This document shows, piece after piece, positions 16,526 through 25,175 of a stretch of 59,312 bases of DNA. A program made the translations under genes and the position numbers. The stretch is from the NCBI GenBank assembly GCA_013298955.1, contig JAAFJT010000018.1:1-59312 (forward strand). The letters are read 5' to 3'. Positions within the stretch are counted from its first letter, which is position 1, and each line of letters begins with the position of its first letter. The notes below the pieces were generated by a model. The model was not told the DNA's origin, made no database searches, and saw only the letters and a list, made by a program, of their open reading frames with translations. The DNA comes from Chitinophagales bacterium (GTDB lineage Bacteria; Bacteroidota; Bacteroidia; Chitinophagales; Saprospiraceae).

Positions 16526-16533
16526 CAAAGATA
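16526..16533 (-). promoter_or_regulatory. TAnnTTTG promoter box for the AAA-nuclease gene
   Basis: TATCTTTG on the minus strand, 27 bases before the ATG at 16498, in the divergent gap with tex. Confidence 0.55.
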
Positions 16534-16580
16534 GCCTTTTTAAACGAAAAACGTGCAAAAATACAATCCTTCTCAAAAGT

Positions 16581-16614
16581 TTTGAAACTTGGTCAAAACC
16601 TTTATGTACTTTTG
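16581..16614 (+). promoter_or_regulatory. Promoter of tex (TTTG-N22-TACTTTTG)
   Basis: TTTG at 16581-16584 and TACTTTTG at 16607-16614. A second TTG at 16589-16591 is also possible as the -33 element. The box supports the ATG at 16661 as start, because an upstream start at 16589 would lie before the promoter. Confidence 0.6.
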
Positions 16615-16660
16615 CGCCCTTCCTAAAAGTTTTTTTTCAAAAAAAATAAATGATAAAAAA

Positions 16661-18787
16661 ATGAATAACATACATCTTCAAATCATTGCGAAAGATTTGA
16701 ATCTGCCCCTCCGAAAAGTGGAAAGTACGGTGGTTTTATTGGCGGAAGGCGCGACGATTCCGTTTATTGCGCGGTATCGCAAAGAATTGACGGGTTCTTT
16801 GGATGAAGTGCAAATCGCGGATATTTGGACGCAGTACCAAAAATTGCAAGAATTGGAAAAACGGAGAGAAACCATCCTTAAATCCATTGATGACCAAGGG
16901 AAATTAACCGATGAATTGCGGAAACGCATTGTGAATACTTATAATTTGACAGAATTAGAAGATATTTATTTGCCTTTCAAGCCAAAACGCAAAACACGCG
17001 CTTCCATCGCCAGAGAACGCGGGCTGGAACCATTGGCAGATGCAGTCATGAGTCAAAAACATAAAGACGTACAAATATTAGCAAAATCTTATTTGAATGA
17101 CCAAGTGCCGACCGAAGAAGATGCCTTGCAAGGTGCGAGAGACATCCTTGCGGAACGGGTGAATGAGGATGAGCGCGCCCGTTTATTGGTGCGACATGCC
17201 TTTGAAAAGAAAGGCGCGTTGCACTGTAAAGTGGTCAAAGGCAAGGAGGAAGAAGGGATTAAATATAAAGATTATTTTAAAAGTGAAGAGTTATTAAGCA
17301 AATGTCCATCGCATCGATTGTTGGCGATTCGGCGCGGCGAAGAGGAAGGTTTTTTGCGTGTCAGCATCGCGCCTGATGAGGATGAAGTGATTCAAGTTTT
17401 GTCGGATGAGTACGTCAATAGTAGTAATGCGTCTGGTCGGCAAGTTTTGGAAGCTGTCAAAGAGGCGTATGAACGGTTGTTATCGGCGAGTATTGAGACG
17501 GAATTTAAAAATAAGTCGAAAGAAAAGGCAGATGAAGAGGCGATTCGCGTATTTGTCAACAATTTGCGTCAATTGTTGATGGCTGCGCCTGTTGGTCAAA
17601 AGCGGGTGATGGGGCTTGACCCCGGTTTTAGGACGGGTTGTAAAACCGTTTGTCTGTCTGATACGGGTGATTTACTTTATAACGATACGATTTATCCACA
17701 TTTATCGCAAAATCAGGAGGAAGATGCTGCATTTAAAGTCGAAAAATGGGTGAAACAGTTTCAAATCGAAGCGATTGCCATTGGCAATGGAACCGCAGGA
17801 CGTGAAACAGAAAGTTTTATTAGAAAATTGAAATTTGATAAACCTGTTTCGATTTTCATGGTGAATGAGGCAGGCGCGTCCATTTATTCGGCTTCGGAAG
17901 TGGCGCGAACCGAGTTTCCTGACCTTGATTTAACAGTGCGCGGCGCGATTAGCATCGGGCGGCGGCTCATGGATCCGTTAGCGGAATTGGTAAAAATTGA
18001 TGCCAAAAGCATTGGTGTAGGTCAATATCAACATGATGTGAATCAAACGATGTTGAAATCGAGCTTGGATAGGACGGTGGAAAGTTGTGTAAACACAGTG
18101 GGCGTGAATTTAAATACGGCAAGTAAACATTTATTGACTTATATTTCTGGTTTGGGTCCCGCTTTGGCGCAAAATATTGTACTGTATCGAACCGAAAATG
18201 GGTTGTTTAAAAGTCGAAATGAGTTGAAAAAAGTAACTCGATTGGGCGCAAAAGCCTTTGAACAAGCCGCAGGGTTTTTGCGGATTCGGAATGGGGCGCA
18301 TCCTTTGGACAATACGGCGGTGCATCCTGAAAGTTATCACATCGTCGAAAAAATGGCAACTGATTTGCAACTAACGGTTAATCAATTGATTGCAGATAGA
18401 AAATTGCGTACTGCGATTGATTTGAATGGTTATGTAAATGATAAAATTGGTTTGCCAACATTAAATGATATTATGAAAGAATTGGATAAACCAGGACTTG
18501 ACCCCAGAGGAGAAGCGAAATCTTTTGCTTTTGCAGACGGGATTCGCACGATAGATGACCTGCGTGTAGGCATGATTGTTCCCGGTTTGGTCACCAATAT
18601 TACCAATTTTGGTGCGTTTGTGGATATTGGCGTAAAGCAAGATGGTTTGGTGCATGTTTCGCAATTGGCAAATCGGTTTGTACGCAATCCGAATGAAGTC
18701 GTCAAATTGCAACAAATCGTTGAAGTTAAAATTATTGAATTGGATAAAAGTAGAAAACGGATTATGCTTTCTATGAAGGATGTGTAA
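16661..18787 (+). CDS. tex: Tex-family RNA-binding transcription accessory protein
   Basis: Tex is a conserved cytosolic nucleic-acid-binding protein, related to eukaryotic Spt6, linked to transcription and RNA turnover. The start at 16661 (MNNIHLQIIAKDLNLPLRKV) gives 708 residues and the correct N-terminus. Visible parts are the N-terminal helical domain with GATIPFIARYRKELTG, the YqgF/RNase H-like domain (VMGLDPGFRTGCKT, about 345-360), the helix-hairpin-helix region with YISGLGPALAQNIV, and the C-terminal S1 domain (VPGLVTNITNFGAFVDIGV, then DGLVHVSQLA). The family's usual length is 700-780. The frame upstream to 16589 lies before the promoter and is not translated. Confidence 0.96.
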   Translation: MNNIHLQIIAKDLNLPLRKVESTVVLLAEGATIPFIARYRKELTGSLDEVQIADIWTQYQKLQELEKRRETILKSIDDQGKLTDELRKRIVNTYNLTELEDIYLPFKPKRKTRASIARERGLEPLADAVMSQKHKDVQILAKSYLNDQVPTEEDALQGARDILAERVNEDERARLLVRHAFEKKGALHCKVVKGKEEEGIKYKDYFKSEELLSKCPSHRLLAIRRGEEEGFLRVSIAPDEDEVIQVLSDEYVNSSNASGRQVLEAVKEAYERLLSASIETEFKNKSKEKADEEAIRVFVNNLRQLLMAAPVGQKRVMGLDPGFRTGCKTVCLSDTGDLLYNDTIYPHLSQNQEEDAAFKVEKWVKQFQIEAIAIGNGTAGRETESFIRKLKFDKPVSIFMVNEAGASIYSASEVARTEFPDLDLTVRGAISIGRRLMDPLAELVKIDAKSIGVGQYQHDVNQTMLKSSLDRTVESCVNTVGVNLNTASKHLLTYISGLGPALAQNIVLYRTENGLFKSRNELKKVTRLGAKAFEQAAGFLRIRNGAHPLDNTAVHPESYHIVEKMATDLQLTVNQLIADRKLRTAIDLNGYVNDKIGLPTLNDIMKELDKPGLDPRGEAKSFAFADGIRTIDDLRVGMIVPGLVTNITNFGAFVDIGVKQDGLVHVSQLANRFVRNPNEVVKLQQIVEVKIIELDKSRKRIMLSMKDV

Positions 18788-18868
18788 GGAAAGGAGGACA
18801 ATATCATCGAATAAAATACCCAAACAATCGACCCCAAAGGGACGTATTCCAGTAGGTCAACTTATTTC

Positions 18869-18897
18869 TCGCAAAACGCGGGAAATAAATTTTCCGA
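18869..18897. repeat. Partial GGGAAATAAATTTTCC palindrome
   Basis: CGGGAAATAAATTTTCCG resembles the palindrome families at 345-369 and 35818-35878. It lies between tex and the dienelactone hydrolase gene, where it may act as a weak hairpin. Confidence 0.45.
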
Positions 18898-18950
18898 GTC
18901 CTAAATTTTGACTACTTTGCGCCTTTATTTCAATAAAATCATTCAAAAAA

Positions 18951-19799
18951 ATGAATAGAATACTCCTATTTTGTTGCCTCACTTTGGTTTTAAACCCAAG
19001 TTTTACCTTTGCGCAATCTTGTTGTGAACCGCAAAATCAAGCGGATTTTCAATTATTGGCAGATAATAAAGCCTTTCGCATGTCGCATGACGAACCGCGC
19101 CCGTTCACTTTTGTCTCGCAAACGGGTGGCGAAATGATGACTTTTAAAACACCTGACGGCAAAACGGCTAACGGTTTTCTCCTAAAAGCGAAGTCTAAAT
19201 CTAAAAAATACTTATTCGTTTATCAAGAATGGTGGGGTTTGAATGATTACATCAAACAAGAAGCGGAAAAATGGTATAACGAATTGGATGGACAAGTCAA
19301 TGTCTTAGCAATAGATATGTATGATGGAAAAATTGCAACTAATCGAGATGACGCGGGCAAATACATGAAAGAGGCGCAAGAACCGCGTTTGGAACAGATT
19401 GTGAAAGGCGCGATTGATTTTGCAGGTCGCCGAGCGAAAATTGCGAGTATTGGCTGGTGTTTTGGCGGCGGCTGGTCTTTGAAATCGGCTTTGTTGGAAG
19501 GCAAACGGGCGGTCGGTTGTGTCATGTATTATGGCATGCCCGTCAAAGAAGTCGAAAAATTGAAAACATTGCGGACAGACGTATTAGGTATTTTTGCAGG
19601 ACGTGAAAAGTGGATTAGCAAAGCAGTCGTGGCTGATTTTGAAAAAAATATGAAATCGGCTGAAAAATCGGTAACAACTAAGATTTTTGATGCAGAACAC
19701 GCCTTTGCCAATCCGTCAAATCCCAATTTTGATAAAGCGGCAACCGCAGAAGCCTTCAAAATGGCAAGTGATTATTTGAAAACGCGCCTTTTGAATTAA
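18951..19799 (+). CDS. Secreted dienelactone hydrolase family protein
   Basis: A 282-residue alpha/beta-hydrolase of the DLH family, with a signal peptide (MNRILLFCCLTLVLNPSFTF, then AQ), so probably periplasmic. The nucleophile is C170 in SIGWCFGGGWS, where DLH enzymes carry cysteine instead of serine, and the base is H250 in DAEHAFANP. The position that is usually the acid aspartate (G-x-D-x-W-I pattern) is a glutamate, E219 in FAGREKWIS. This could preserve or weaken activity. VYQEWWGLNDYIK is the family's early strand-turn motif. The substrate is unknown. It follows tex in the same direction across a 163-bp gap. Confidence 0.85.
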   Translation: MNRILLFCCLTLVLNPSFTFAQSCCEPQNQADFQLLADNKAFRMSHDEPRPFTFVSQTGGEMMTFKTPDGKTANGFLLKAKSKSKKYLFVYQEWWGLNDYIKQEAEKWYNELDGQVNVLAIDMYDGKIATNRDDAGKYMKEAQEPRLEQIVKGAIDFAGRRAKIASIGWCFGGGWSLKSALLEGKRAVGCVMYYGMPVKEVEKLKTLRTDVLGIFAGREKWISKAVVADFEKNMKSAEKSVTTKIFDAEHAFANPSNPNFDKAATAEAFKMASDYLKTRLLN

Positions 19800-19816
19800 T
19801 TTTTTCTGTGAAGGCA

Positions 19817-19939
19817 GATACGAATTGGAACGCGGATGACACAGATTGGGCGGATTTTCACGGATTTTTAATTTTGTTTAAAAATTAAAAATCCGTGAAA
19901 ATCTGCTAAATCCGTTTCATCCGTGTTCCAATTCCTATC
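19817..19939. repeat. Long inverted repeat, TTGGAACGCGGATGA family
   Basis: Arms of roughly 55 bases: the left begins GATACGAATTGGAACGCGG and the right ends with the complement (GTGTTCCAATTCCTATC). The inner part contains ATTTTCACGGATTTTTAATT and its complement. It fills the gap between two convergent genes. Related copies are at about 21834, 24960-25099 and 28220. Confidence 0.75.
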
Positions 19940-19947
19940 CATAATTT

Positions 19948-20379
19948 TCAAAATAAGCCTTGCAATTGTTTCCACAAATCATTTTTTGCTTGTTTGTTGG
20001 GTTCTAAAAGCGATAATCTATCGGCAAAAATATACGTACATTCGTTCAAAATCAATCGTTTATACATAGGATATTCAAAGGAAAAGCCTATGCGCTGCGG
20101 CGAAACGCCAAATATCAAGACCCGATAAATGGGCGCAACACCCCGAATTTGTGCCACCGTAGGCAACACGCCGTGTGGCGCGGCGCGCAACAAAAGCGCG
20201 TCTGTTTCCAACGAAATACGTATCGAACTCAATATTTTTTTCAAAAAAACAATGCCTTCTGGCAATCCTTCTTCCAAAACAACAATTAAAATCCCTTTTT
20301 GACCATCGCCCGACAAACTTTCTAAAAATTTCTCCGTATCGGAAATTTGGAATATTTTATAATCGAAAAATTCTAACAT
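19948..20379 (-). CDS. Hypothetical 143-residue protein
   Basis: A small acidic/hydrophobic protein that I do not recognise with confidence. It has no signal peptide and no obvious membrane span. It contains alternating strands such as KGILIVVLEEGLPEG, YRVLIFGVSP and TYIFADRLSLLEP, then a helical tail KQAKNDLWKQLQGLF. The overall pattern (a mixed alpha/beta domain with a final L-W-x-x-L helix) is reminiscent of small Bacteroidota proteins sometimes labelled DNA polymerase III psi-like, but I cannot support that from motifs. It is alone, convergent with the DLH gene and divergent from ilvE. Confidence 0.65.
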   Translation of the reverse strand: MLEFFDYKIFQISDTEKFLESLSGDGQKGILIVVLEEGLPEGIVFLKKILSSIRISLETDALLLRAAPHGVLPTVAQIRGVAPIYRVLIFGVSPQRIGFSFEYPMYKRLILNECTYIFADRLSLLEPNKQAKNDLWKQLQGLF

Positions 20380-20704
20380 AGCAATATATTATTTTGACTT
20401 GTTTTTATATTTTAATTATACGCATTTGAAAAACCTAATATAAAAAGGTTAAAAACATTTTTTGTAAAATTTTATTTATAAAAAAACTTGTTTTTTACAA
20501 TAAAATATTGAATCTTTGTATTGTATTTTTTAGTGCATGTAAAAGTGCAAAGAGCTTGATTATATTCGCACCCAATTTTGCCCCGAATTTCAGCTTTTTT
20601 TACCAACAATTTATATAAATTTGTAAAAAGTTTGTATCATTCGGCAAAACTAACTTGTCCACCAAATAAAATCAAATTTTTATTTTTTTAAACCAATTTT
20701 TCCA
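20380..20704. other. A/T-rich intergenic region upstream of ilvE
   Basis: A 325-bp divergent gap with no gene. The only recognisable element is TAAATTTG at 20616-20623, a candidate -7 box giving an ilvE leader of about 75 bases. I looked for a leader peptide rich in branched-chain codons and saw none. Confidence 0.4.
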
Positions 20705-21823
20705 ATGAAGTACAATATTCGGGTTTATCAAGCGAAAAAATCTAATTTGTCGAAAGTGGATTTTAACAATATCCCTTTCGGACAAACGTATAGTGACCAC
20801 ATGTTCGTCGCCGATTATAAAGATGGACAATGGCAAAATTTGCAAATTCGCCCTTTAAGCCATTTGTCTTTTCACCCCGGATTGATGGCGTTGCATTATG
20901 GGCAGTCGTTTTTTGAAGGCATGAAGGCTTCTAAAACCAATGCGGGTGTCCCCATGTTGATGCGTCCCGAAATGCACGCGCAACGGATGAATCATTCTGC
21001 GGAACGCCTTTGCATGCCTGCGATTCCAGAGGCTCTTTTTGTTCAAGCCTTAGAAAAATTGGTGGCTTTGGATAAAAATTGGATTCCACAAACACCGGGT
21101 GCGGCGTTATATCTCCGTCCTTTTATGTTTGCGACCGATGAAACGTTGGGCGTGCGACCTTCTAATACGTATAAATTTATCATTTTGACGGGTCCCGTTG
21201 GTCCTTATTATGCCAAACCAGTCAAACTTTGGGTCGAACAAAAATATGTTCGGGCGGTTGCAGGCGGTACGGGAGAGGCGAAAGCGGCGGGCAATTATGC
21301 TGGTTCGCTCTATCCGATGAAGTTGGCGGCAGAACGCGGTTATGACCAAATCATCTGGACGGATGCATTTGAACATAAATATTTGCATGAAGCTGGGACA
21401 ATGAATTTGTTTTTCGTGATGGATGGAAAAGTAATTACGCCTTCTACGGATGGGGAAATTTTGAAAGGGATTACGCGGGATTGTTTTTTAAAAATTTTAA
21501 AAGCAAAAGGTATTCCACACGAAGTCAGACCTATACATATAGACGAATTAGTGCAATCGTATAAAAATGGCAAATTAGAAGCCGCTTTTGGGGCAGGTAC
21601 AGCAGCTGTTGTTTCGCCCGTATGCGAGATTACATATGGCGATTTTAAAATGACTGTGCCTGAAATGAAACCGAATAGTATTCCTGCGTTGTTGAAAGCC
21701 GAAATTGAAGGTTTGCGCAATGGCACGATTCCAGATACGTATGGCTGGATGCACCCGATTGAAACCGCAGCAGTTGTAACTGCGCCGAAAAAGAAAAAAG
21801 TATTGGTTTTAGAACCTGCGTAA
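20705..21823 (+). CDS. ilvE: Branched-chain amino acid aminotransferase
   Basis: This PLP enzyme interconverts leucine, isoleucine and valine with their 2-ketoacids, using glutamate/2-oxoglutarate. The 372-residue protein belongs to the longer, BCAT-type class IV aminotransferases. The Schiff-base lysine is K193 in GGTGEAKAAGNYAGS. Further signatures are YGQSFFEGMKA (65-75), LYLRPFMFATDETLGV, EAGTMNLFFVMDG and FGAGTAAVVSPV. No ilv biosynthesis cluster is adjacent, so synthesis versus degradation cannot be decided from context. Two palindromes follow the stop. Confidence 0.95.
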   Translation: MKYNIRVYQAKKSNLSKVDFNNIPFGQTYSDHMFVADYKDGQWQNLQIRPLSHLSFHPGLMALHYGQSFFEGMKASKTNAGVPMLMRPEMHAQRMNHSAERLCMPAIPEALFVQALEKLVALDKNWIPQTPGAALYLRPFMFATDETLGVRPSNTYKFIILTGPVGPYYAKPVKLWVEQKYVRAVAGGTGEAKAAGNYAGSLYPMKLAAERGYDQIIWTDAFEHKYLHEAGTMNLFFVMDGKVITPSTDGEILKGITRDCFLKILKAKGIPHEVRPIHIDELVQSYKNGKLEAAFGAGTAAVVSPVCEITYGDFKMTVPEMKPNSIPALLKAEIEGLRNGTIPDTYGWMHPIETAAVVTAPKKKKVLVLEPA

Positions 21824-21833
21824 CTCATTTTGA

Positions 21834-21862
21834 TACGAATTGGAACGCGGATGATATGGATA
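21834..21862. repeat. Half copy of the TTGGAACGCGGATGA element
   Basis: ATACGAATTGGAACGCGG with the following ATGATATGGA resembles the left end of the inverted repeats at 19817 and 24960. The opposite arm is missing here and palindromes of another family follow. Confidence 0.6.
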
Positions 21863-21879
21863 AGTAGTTGAACGACAAC

Positions 21880-21912
21880 AACGTTTGGAGGGTTTAAAAC
21901 CCTCCAAACGTT
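21880..21912. terminator. Perfect palindrome, AACGTTTGGAGGGTTT family, copy 2
   Basis: A 33-base perfect palindrome downstream of ilvE, in the convergent gap with the RibF-GT2 fusion gene. Confidence 0.65.
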
Positions 21913-21959
21913 ATACGACCCAAAAATACACGCTAAAAGGTTGATTTTCAATAAAGTAT

Positions 21960-21992
21960 AACGTTTGGAGGGTTTGAAACCCTCCAAACGTT
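21960..21992. terminator. Perfect palindrome, AACGTTTGGAGGGTTT family, copy 3
   Basis: A second 33-base copy exactly 80 bases after copy 2, followed by GTTGTCGATTCTTT, a 3' flank also seen after the copy at 41257. Two tandem copies in one gap suggest local duplication or repeated insertion. Confidence 0.65.
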
Positions 21993-22079
21993 GTTGTCGA
22001 TTCTTTAACTTATGGGGCGGATTTGTTTGATTTTTTTGCAAGAAAATCCATCCTTAGTTCCCTAATTCTTGATTCAACC

Positions 22080-24101
22080 TTACGCAAGTAACTCTGAGAA
22101 TTTTTTCTTCCCACGAATATAAAATTGAAAAACGGCTGAACCTTTATAAACGCCTCCAAAATTGGGCGCACCAATGCGATTCGCTTCAACAATCGCTGAT
22201 ACGGCTTTGCGTTTTTCAATCAATTTGAAAATATTTTTGTAAAACGAACCATGTGCCTGCACGATTGCCCAAGTCTGTTTCCATTGTTGTTTGAATAAAA
22301 ACCGAACTCCCACTACCCCATCCAACATCAATCGCAAGGGTAATAACCACATTAATTTCAAAACAGGTTCGTTTTTAAATAACAAATATAAATTATTCCG
22401 AAAATTCAAATACGTTTTTTTAGGATTTTCATACTCCAATGTCCCGCCGCCAACATGGAAAACAACGGAACGCGGCTCTACCATAATCTTATAACCTGCC
22501 CGCCGCATTCGCCAACATAAGTCAATTTCTTCTTGATGCGCCCAAAAATCGGCATCCAATCCGCCAAATTTTGCATACAAATCAGCCCGAATCACCATAG
22601 CCGCCCCACTCGCCCAAGCGATTTCAGACACGTCATCATATTGTTTTCGGTCTCTTTCCACCTTTTCAAACACCCGACCGCGACAAATCGGATAACCTAA
22701 CACATCAATCCATCCGCCAACCGCACCTGCATATTCAAAATATTTTCGTTTTTGATAAGCCCGAATTTTAGGTTGCACGGCAGCAATCGTATTATCGGAT
22801 TCCATCAATTCAATCAAAGGCAATAACCATTCTTTGCGCACTTCTACATCCGAATTTAATAAAACAAAGTATTTATACGTTTTTTCTTCCTGCAAACGCT
22901 CCAATGCTTTATTGTAACCTAATGCAAATCCATAATTTTCTTTTAAATCAATCGCCCGAATGCGCTGATGTCCATAATAATTGGGCAATCCATCCAAATT
23001 TTTTTCGAGGATAAAATCCATCGTCCCATCTGTTGAACCATTGTCTGCCACAATTACATCATAATTTGCATATTGCGCCGCCAAAACAAATGGTAAAAAT
23101 TTATCTAATAATTCTTTCCCATTATAATTCAAAATCACAACGCCCACTTTCGGAAACGATTGATTTTCAATCTCTTGCAAAATTTCCTTCGCAGATGTTT
23201 CATCATTCGCCAACTGAACCACCAAATCTTCTAACGATTCAAAATACTGGTCAGGACGTAAATATTCGACCAAATCCACTTTCAACGTCTCGCCATAAAT
23301 GTCTTTATCAAAATTAAAAATATTGACTTCAATCGTCACATTATGATAATTTTTCAATACAGGACGGTCTCCGCGATACATCATGCCCTTGTGTCGAATG
23401 CCTTTGTGCCAAACAAAAACAGCGTAAATCCCATGCGGCGGCACTAATTTATGCGGGTCACTGACCGAAATATTGGCAGTTGGAAAGCCAATGCCGCGCC
23501 CAATTTGTTGCCCTTTCACCACCGTACCCGTGAACGAATAATAATGCCCCGATAATTTTGCAGCAGTACCCACATCGCCGCGCTCCAGCGACTTGCGCAC
23601 CTGCGTAGAACTCACGGCAATATCGTCAATGACTTGTTTTTCGATTTCTTGCACTTCATAACCAAATTTTGTTTGGTTCATTTTCAAAAAATCAATATTT
23701 CCTGCGCGTTTAGCCCCAAAATGATGGTCATAACCAATGACAATATATTTAGGTTTGAAATATTTAACTAAGAATTGTTCGATATAATCCTCTGGAGATT
23801 GCTCCGAAAACGCCTTTGTAAAAGGCGCAACGACGACATAATCCATGCCTTGTTGTTCCAACAAAATGGTTTTTTCATCCGTCAAAGTCAACAATTTGAT
23901 GGGTGCAGCAACACCTTCCACGACCAAACGCGGGTGTGGATGAAAAGTAATGACCACAGAAGGGAGTTTCACCGCTTCCGCCAACGCCTTGACGCGTTTC
24001 AAGATAGATTGATGTCCTGTATGCACCCCGTCAAAAGAACCAATCGTAAGGACGGTATTTTTGAAATCAGGCAATTCGGATAGATTGTGAAATATTTTCA
24101 T
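22080..24101 (-). CDS. Fusion of bifunctional riboflavin kinase/FAD synthetase with a GT2 glycosyltransferase
   Basis: The 673-residue protein joins two complete enzymes. Residues 1-160 are the FAD synthetase (FMN adenylyltransferase) domain with TIGSFDGVHTGHQ (19-31). Residues about 185-308 are riboflavin kinase with GRGIGFPTAN (201-210). Together these make a normal RibF, converting riboflavin to FMN and FAD in the cytosol. From residue 318 a second domain starts like a stand-alone GT2 enzyme (PKVGVVILNYNG), with VADNGSTDGT, LLNSDVE (the DxD-type site), GAAMVIRADL and the acceptor-side HQEEIDLCWR. Length and order suit both families. The frame is continuous, and the junction codon for Q314 (CAA) is one transition from TAA. 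A TATTTTTG box lies eight bases before the ATG. The acceptor of the glycosyltransferase is unknown. Confidence 0.9.
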   Translation of the reverse strand: MKIFHNLSELPDFKNTVLTIGSFDGVHTGHQSILKRVKALAEAVKLPSVVITFHPHPRLVVEGVAAPIKLLTLTDEKTILLEQQGMDYVVVAPFTKAFSEQSPEDYIEQFLVKYFKPKYIVIGYDHHFGAKRAGNIDFLKMNQTKFGYEVQEIEKQVIDDIAVSSTQVRKSLERGDVGTAAKLSGHYYSFTGTVVKGQQIGRGIGFPTANISVSDPHKLVPPHGIYAVFVWHKGIRHKGMMYRGDRPVLKNYHNVTIEVNIFNFDKDIYGETLKVDLVEYLRPDQYFESLEDLVVQLANDETSAKEILQEIENQSFPKVGVVILNYNGKELLDKFLPFVLAAQYANYDVIVADNGSTDGTMDFILEKNLDGLPNYYGHQRIRAIDLKENYGFALGYNKALERLQEEKTYKYFVLLNSDVEVRKEWLLPLIELMESDNTIAAVQPKIRAYQKRKYFEYAGAVGGWIDVLGYPICRGRVFEKVERDRKQYDDVSEIAWASGAAMVIRADLYAKFGGLDADFWAHQEEIDLCWRMRRAGYKIMVEPRSVVFHVGGGTLEYENPKKTYLNFRNNLYLLFKNEPVLKLMWLLPLRLMLDGVVGVRFLFKQQWKQTWAIVQAHGSFYKNIFKLIEKRKAVSAIVEANRIGAPNFGGVYKGSAVFQFYIRGKKKFSELLA

Positions 24102-24109
24102 AGCGGCTG

Positions 24110-24117
24110 CAAAAATA
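24110..24117 (-). promoter_or_regulatory. TAnnTTTG promoter box for the RibF fusion gene
   Basis: TATTTTTG on the minus strand ends eight bases before the ATG at 24101, predicting a leaderless or nearly leaderless message. No FMN riboswitch is visible; the distance leaves no room for one. Confidence 0.5.
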
Positions 24118-24306
24118 GCAAGAATCGACGTATAAAAAATTTTTTTTAGACGATGTTGGGCTTCTTTTGATTTTTTTGCCCAAAATTAAAACAAATAAAT
24201 CAAATCGCATTCAACAATAAGCATCAATTGCTCAAAACCATAGATTTTAACTCAAAAACAAGGCAAGATGTTTACAAATTATTGATAAATTTGCGCTTGC
24301 AAATTA

Positions 24307-24314
24307 TATCTTTG
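24307..24314 (+). promoter_or_regulatory. TAnnTTTG promoter box for the uridine-kinase-like gene
   Basis: TATCTTTG lies 16 bases before the ATG at 24331. TTG at 24282-24284 is 22 bases upstream and could be the -33 element. Confidence 0.55.
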
Positions 24315-24330
24315 ATTTTTACTAATATCT

Positions 24331-24960
24331 ATGCAATCCAATACACCATTTATTATAGGCGTGACAGGCGGTTCTGGCTCTGGCAAAACAACGCTGATTA
24401 AACAATTAAGGCAACTTTTTCCCGAAAACGCGCTTTGCGTGATTTCGCAGGACGAATATTACAAACCGCGCGACGAACAATGGGTCGATGCCAATGGATA
24501 TAAACATTTTGATTTGCCAACTTCTATTGATGATAAAGCATTTTTAAAAGATATTAAAAAATTATTAAAAGGCGAAATCATTGAAAAACAGGAATATGTG
24601 TTCAATAATCAGGATGCTACCCCTGTTATGAAATATTTTCGACCTGCGCCGATTATCGTTGTGGAAGGGCTTTTTGTGTTTCATTATCCTGCGATAAAGG
24701 CATTATTTAATTTGAAATTATTTGTTTTTGCGGAGGAAAATTTGAAAATCATTCGACGCATTCGCCGCGACCAAGTGGAGCGCGGATACCCGATAGAGGA
24801 TGTTTTATATCGATATGAACACCATATTGTGCCGAGTTATCAACAATTTATTGAACCGTATTTGAAAGAATCGGATTTGATTTTGAATAATAATAACAGT
24901 TTAACACCCAGTTTGAGCGTTTTAGTCGGTTATTTGAAAGATAAATTACGGGGCTTATGA
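24331..24960 (+). CDS. Uridine kinase family protein
   Basis: A 209-residue P-loop kinase of the uridine/phosphoribulokinase family. The Walker A is GVTGGSGSGKTTLI (10-23); then ISQDEYYKPRD, FDLPTSIDD and IIVVEGLFVFHYP follow the family order, and RRIRRDQVERGYPIEDVLYRYE is the lid region. Uridine kinases phosphorylate uridine and cytidine to UMP and CMP in pyrimidine salvage. The nucleoside specificity is inferred from family resemblance, so I leave the gene symbol empty. The stop codon abuts a long inverted repeat that separates it from the next gene. Confidence 0.87.
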   Translation: MQSNTPFIIGVTGGSGSGKTTLIKQLRQLFPENALCVISQDEYYKPRDEQWVDANGYKHFDLPTSIDDKAFLKDIKKLLKGEIIEKQEYVFNNQDATPVMKYFRPAPIIVVEGLFVFHYPAIKALFNLKLFVFAEENLKIIRRIRRDQVERGYPIEDVLYRYEHHIVPSYQQFIEPYLKESDLILNNNNSLTPSLSVLVGYLKDKLRGL

Positions 24961-25099
24961 TACAATTGGAACGCGGGTGACGCGGATTGGGCAGATTTTC
25001 ACGGATTTTTTTATTTCAGCGCAAAAGACTTGGTTTTCGCTGAAATAAAAAAATCTGTGAAAATCCGCCCAATCCGCGTTATCCGCGTTCCAATTGTAT
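24960..25099. repeat. Long near-perfect inverted repeat, TTGGAACGCGGGTGA family
   Basis: Two arms of about 60 bases with very few mismatches (left end ATACAATTGGAACGCGGG; right end CGCGTTCCAATTGTAT) around a loop of about 17 bases. It begins on the last base of the kinase stop codon. This is the best-preserved member of a family also present at 19817, 21834 and 28220. Confidence 0.85.
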
Positions 25100-25175
25100 T
25101 GCATTAAAATCATAAATATTTTATATGAGTAAAATATTATTTCAAATAAAACATATTTTAAATTAACTTTCAACG

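Noticed and set aside
24102-24330. Possible FMN riboswitch upstream of the RibF fusion
   Set aside because: The promoter box lies eight bases from the ATG, leaving no room, and no conserved RFN-type pairing is seen.
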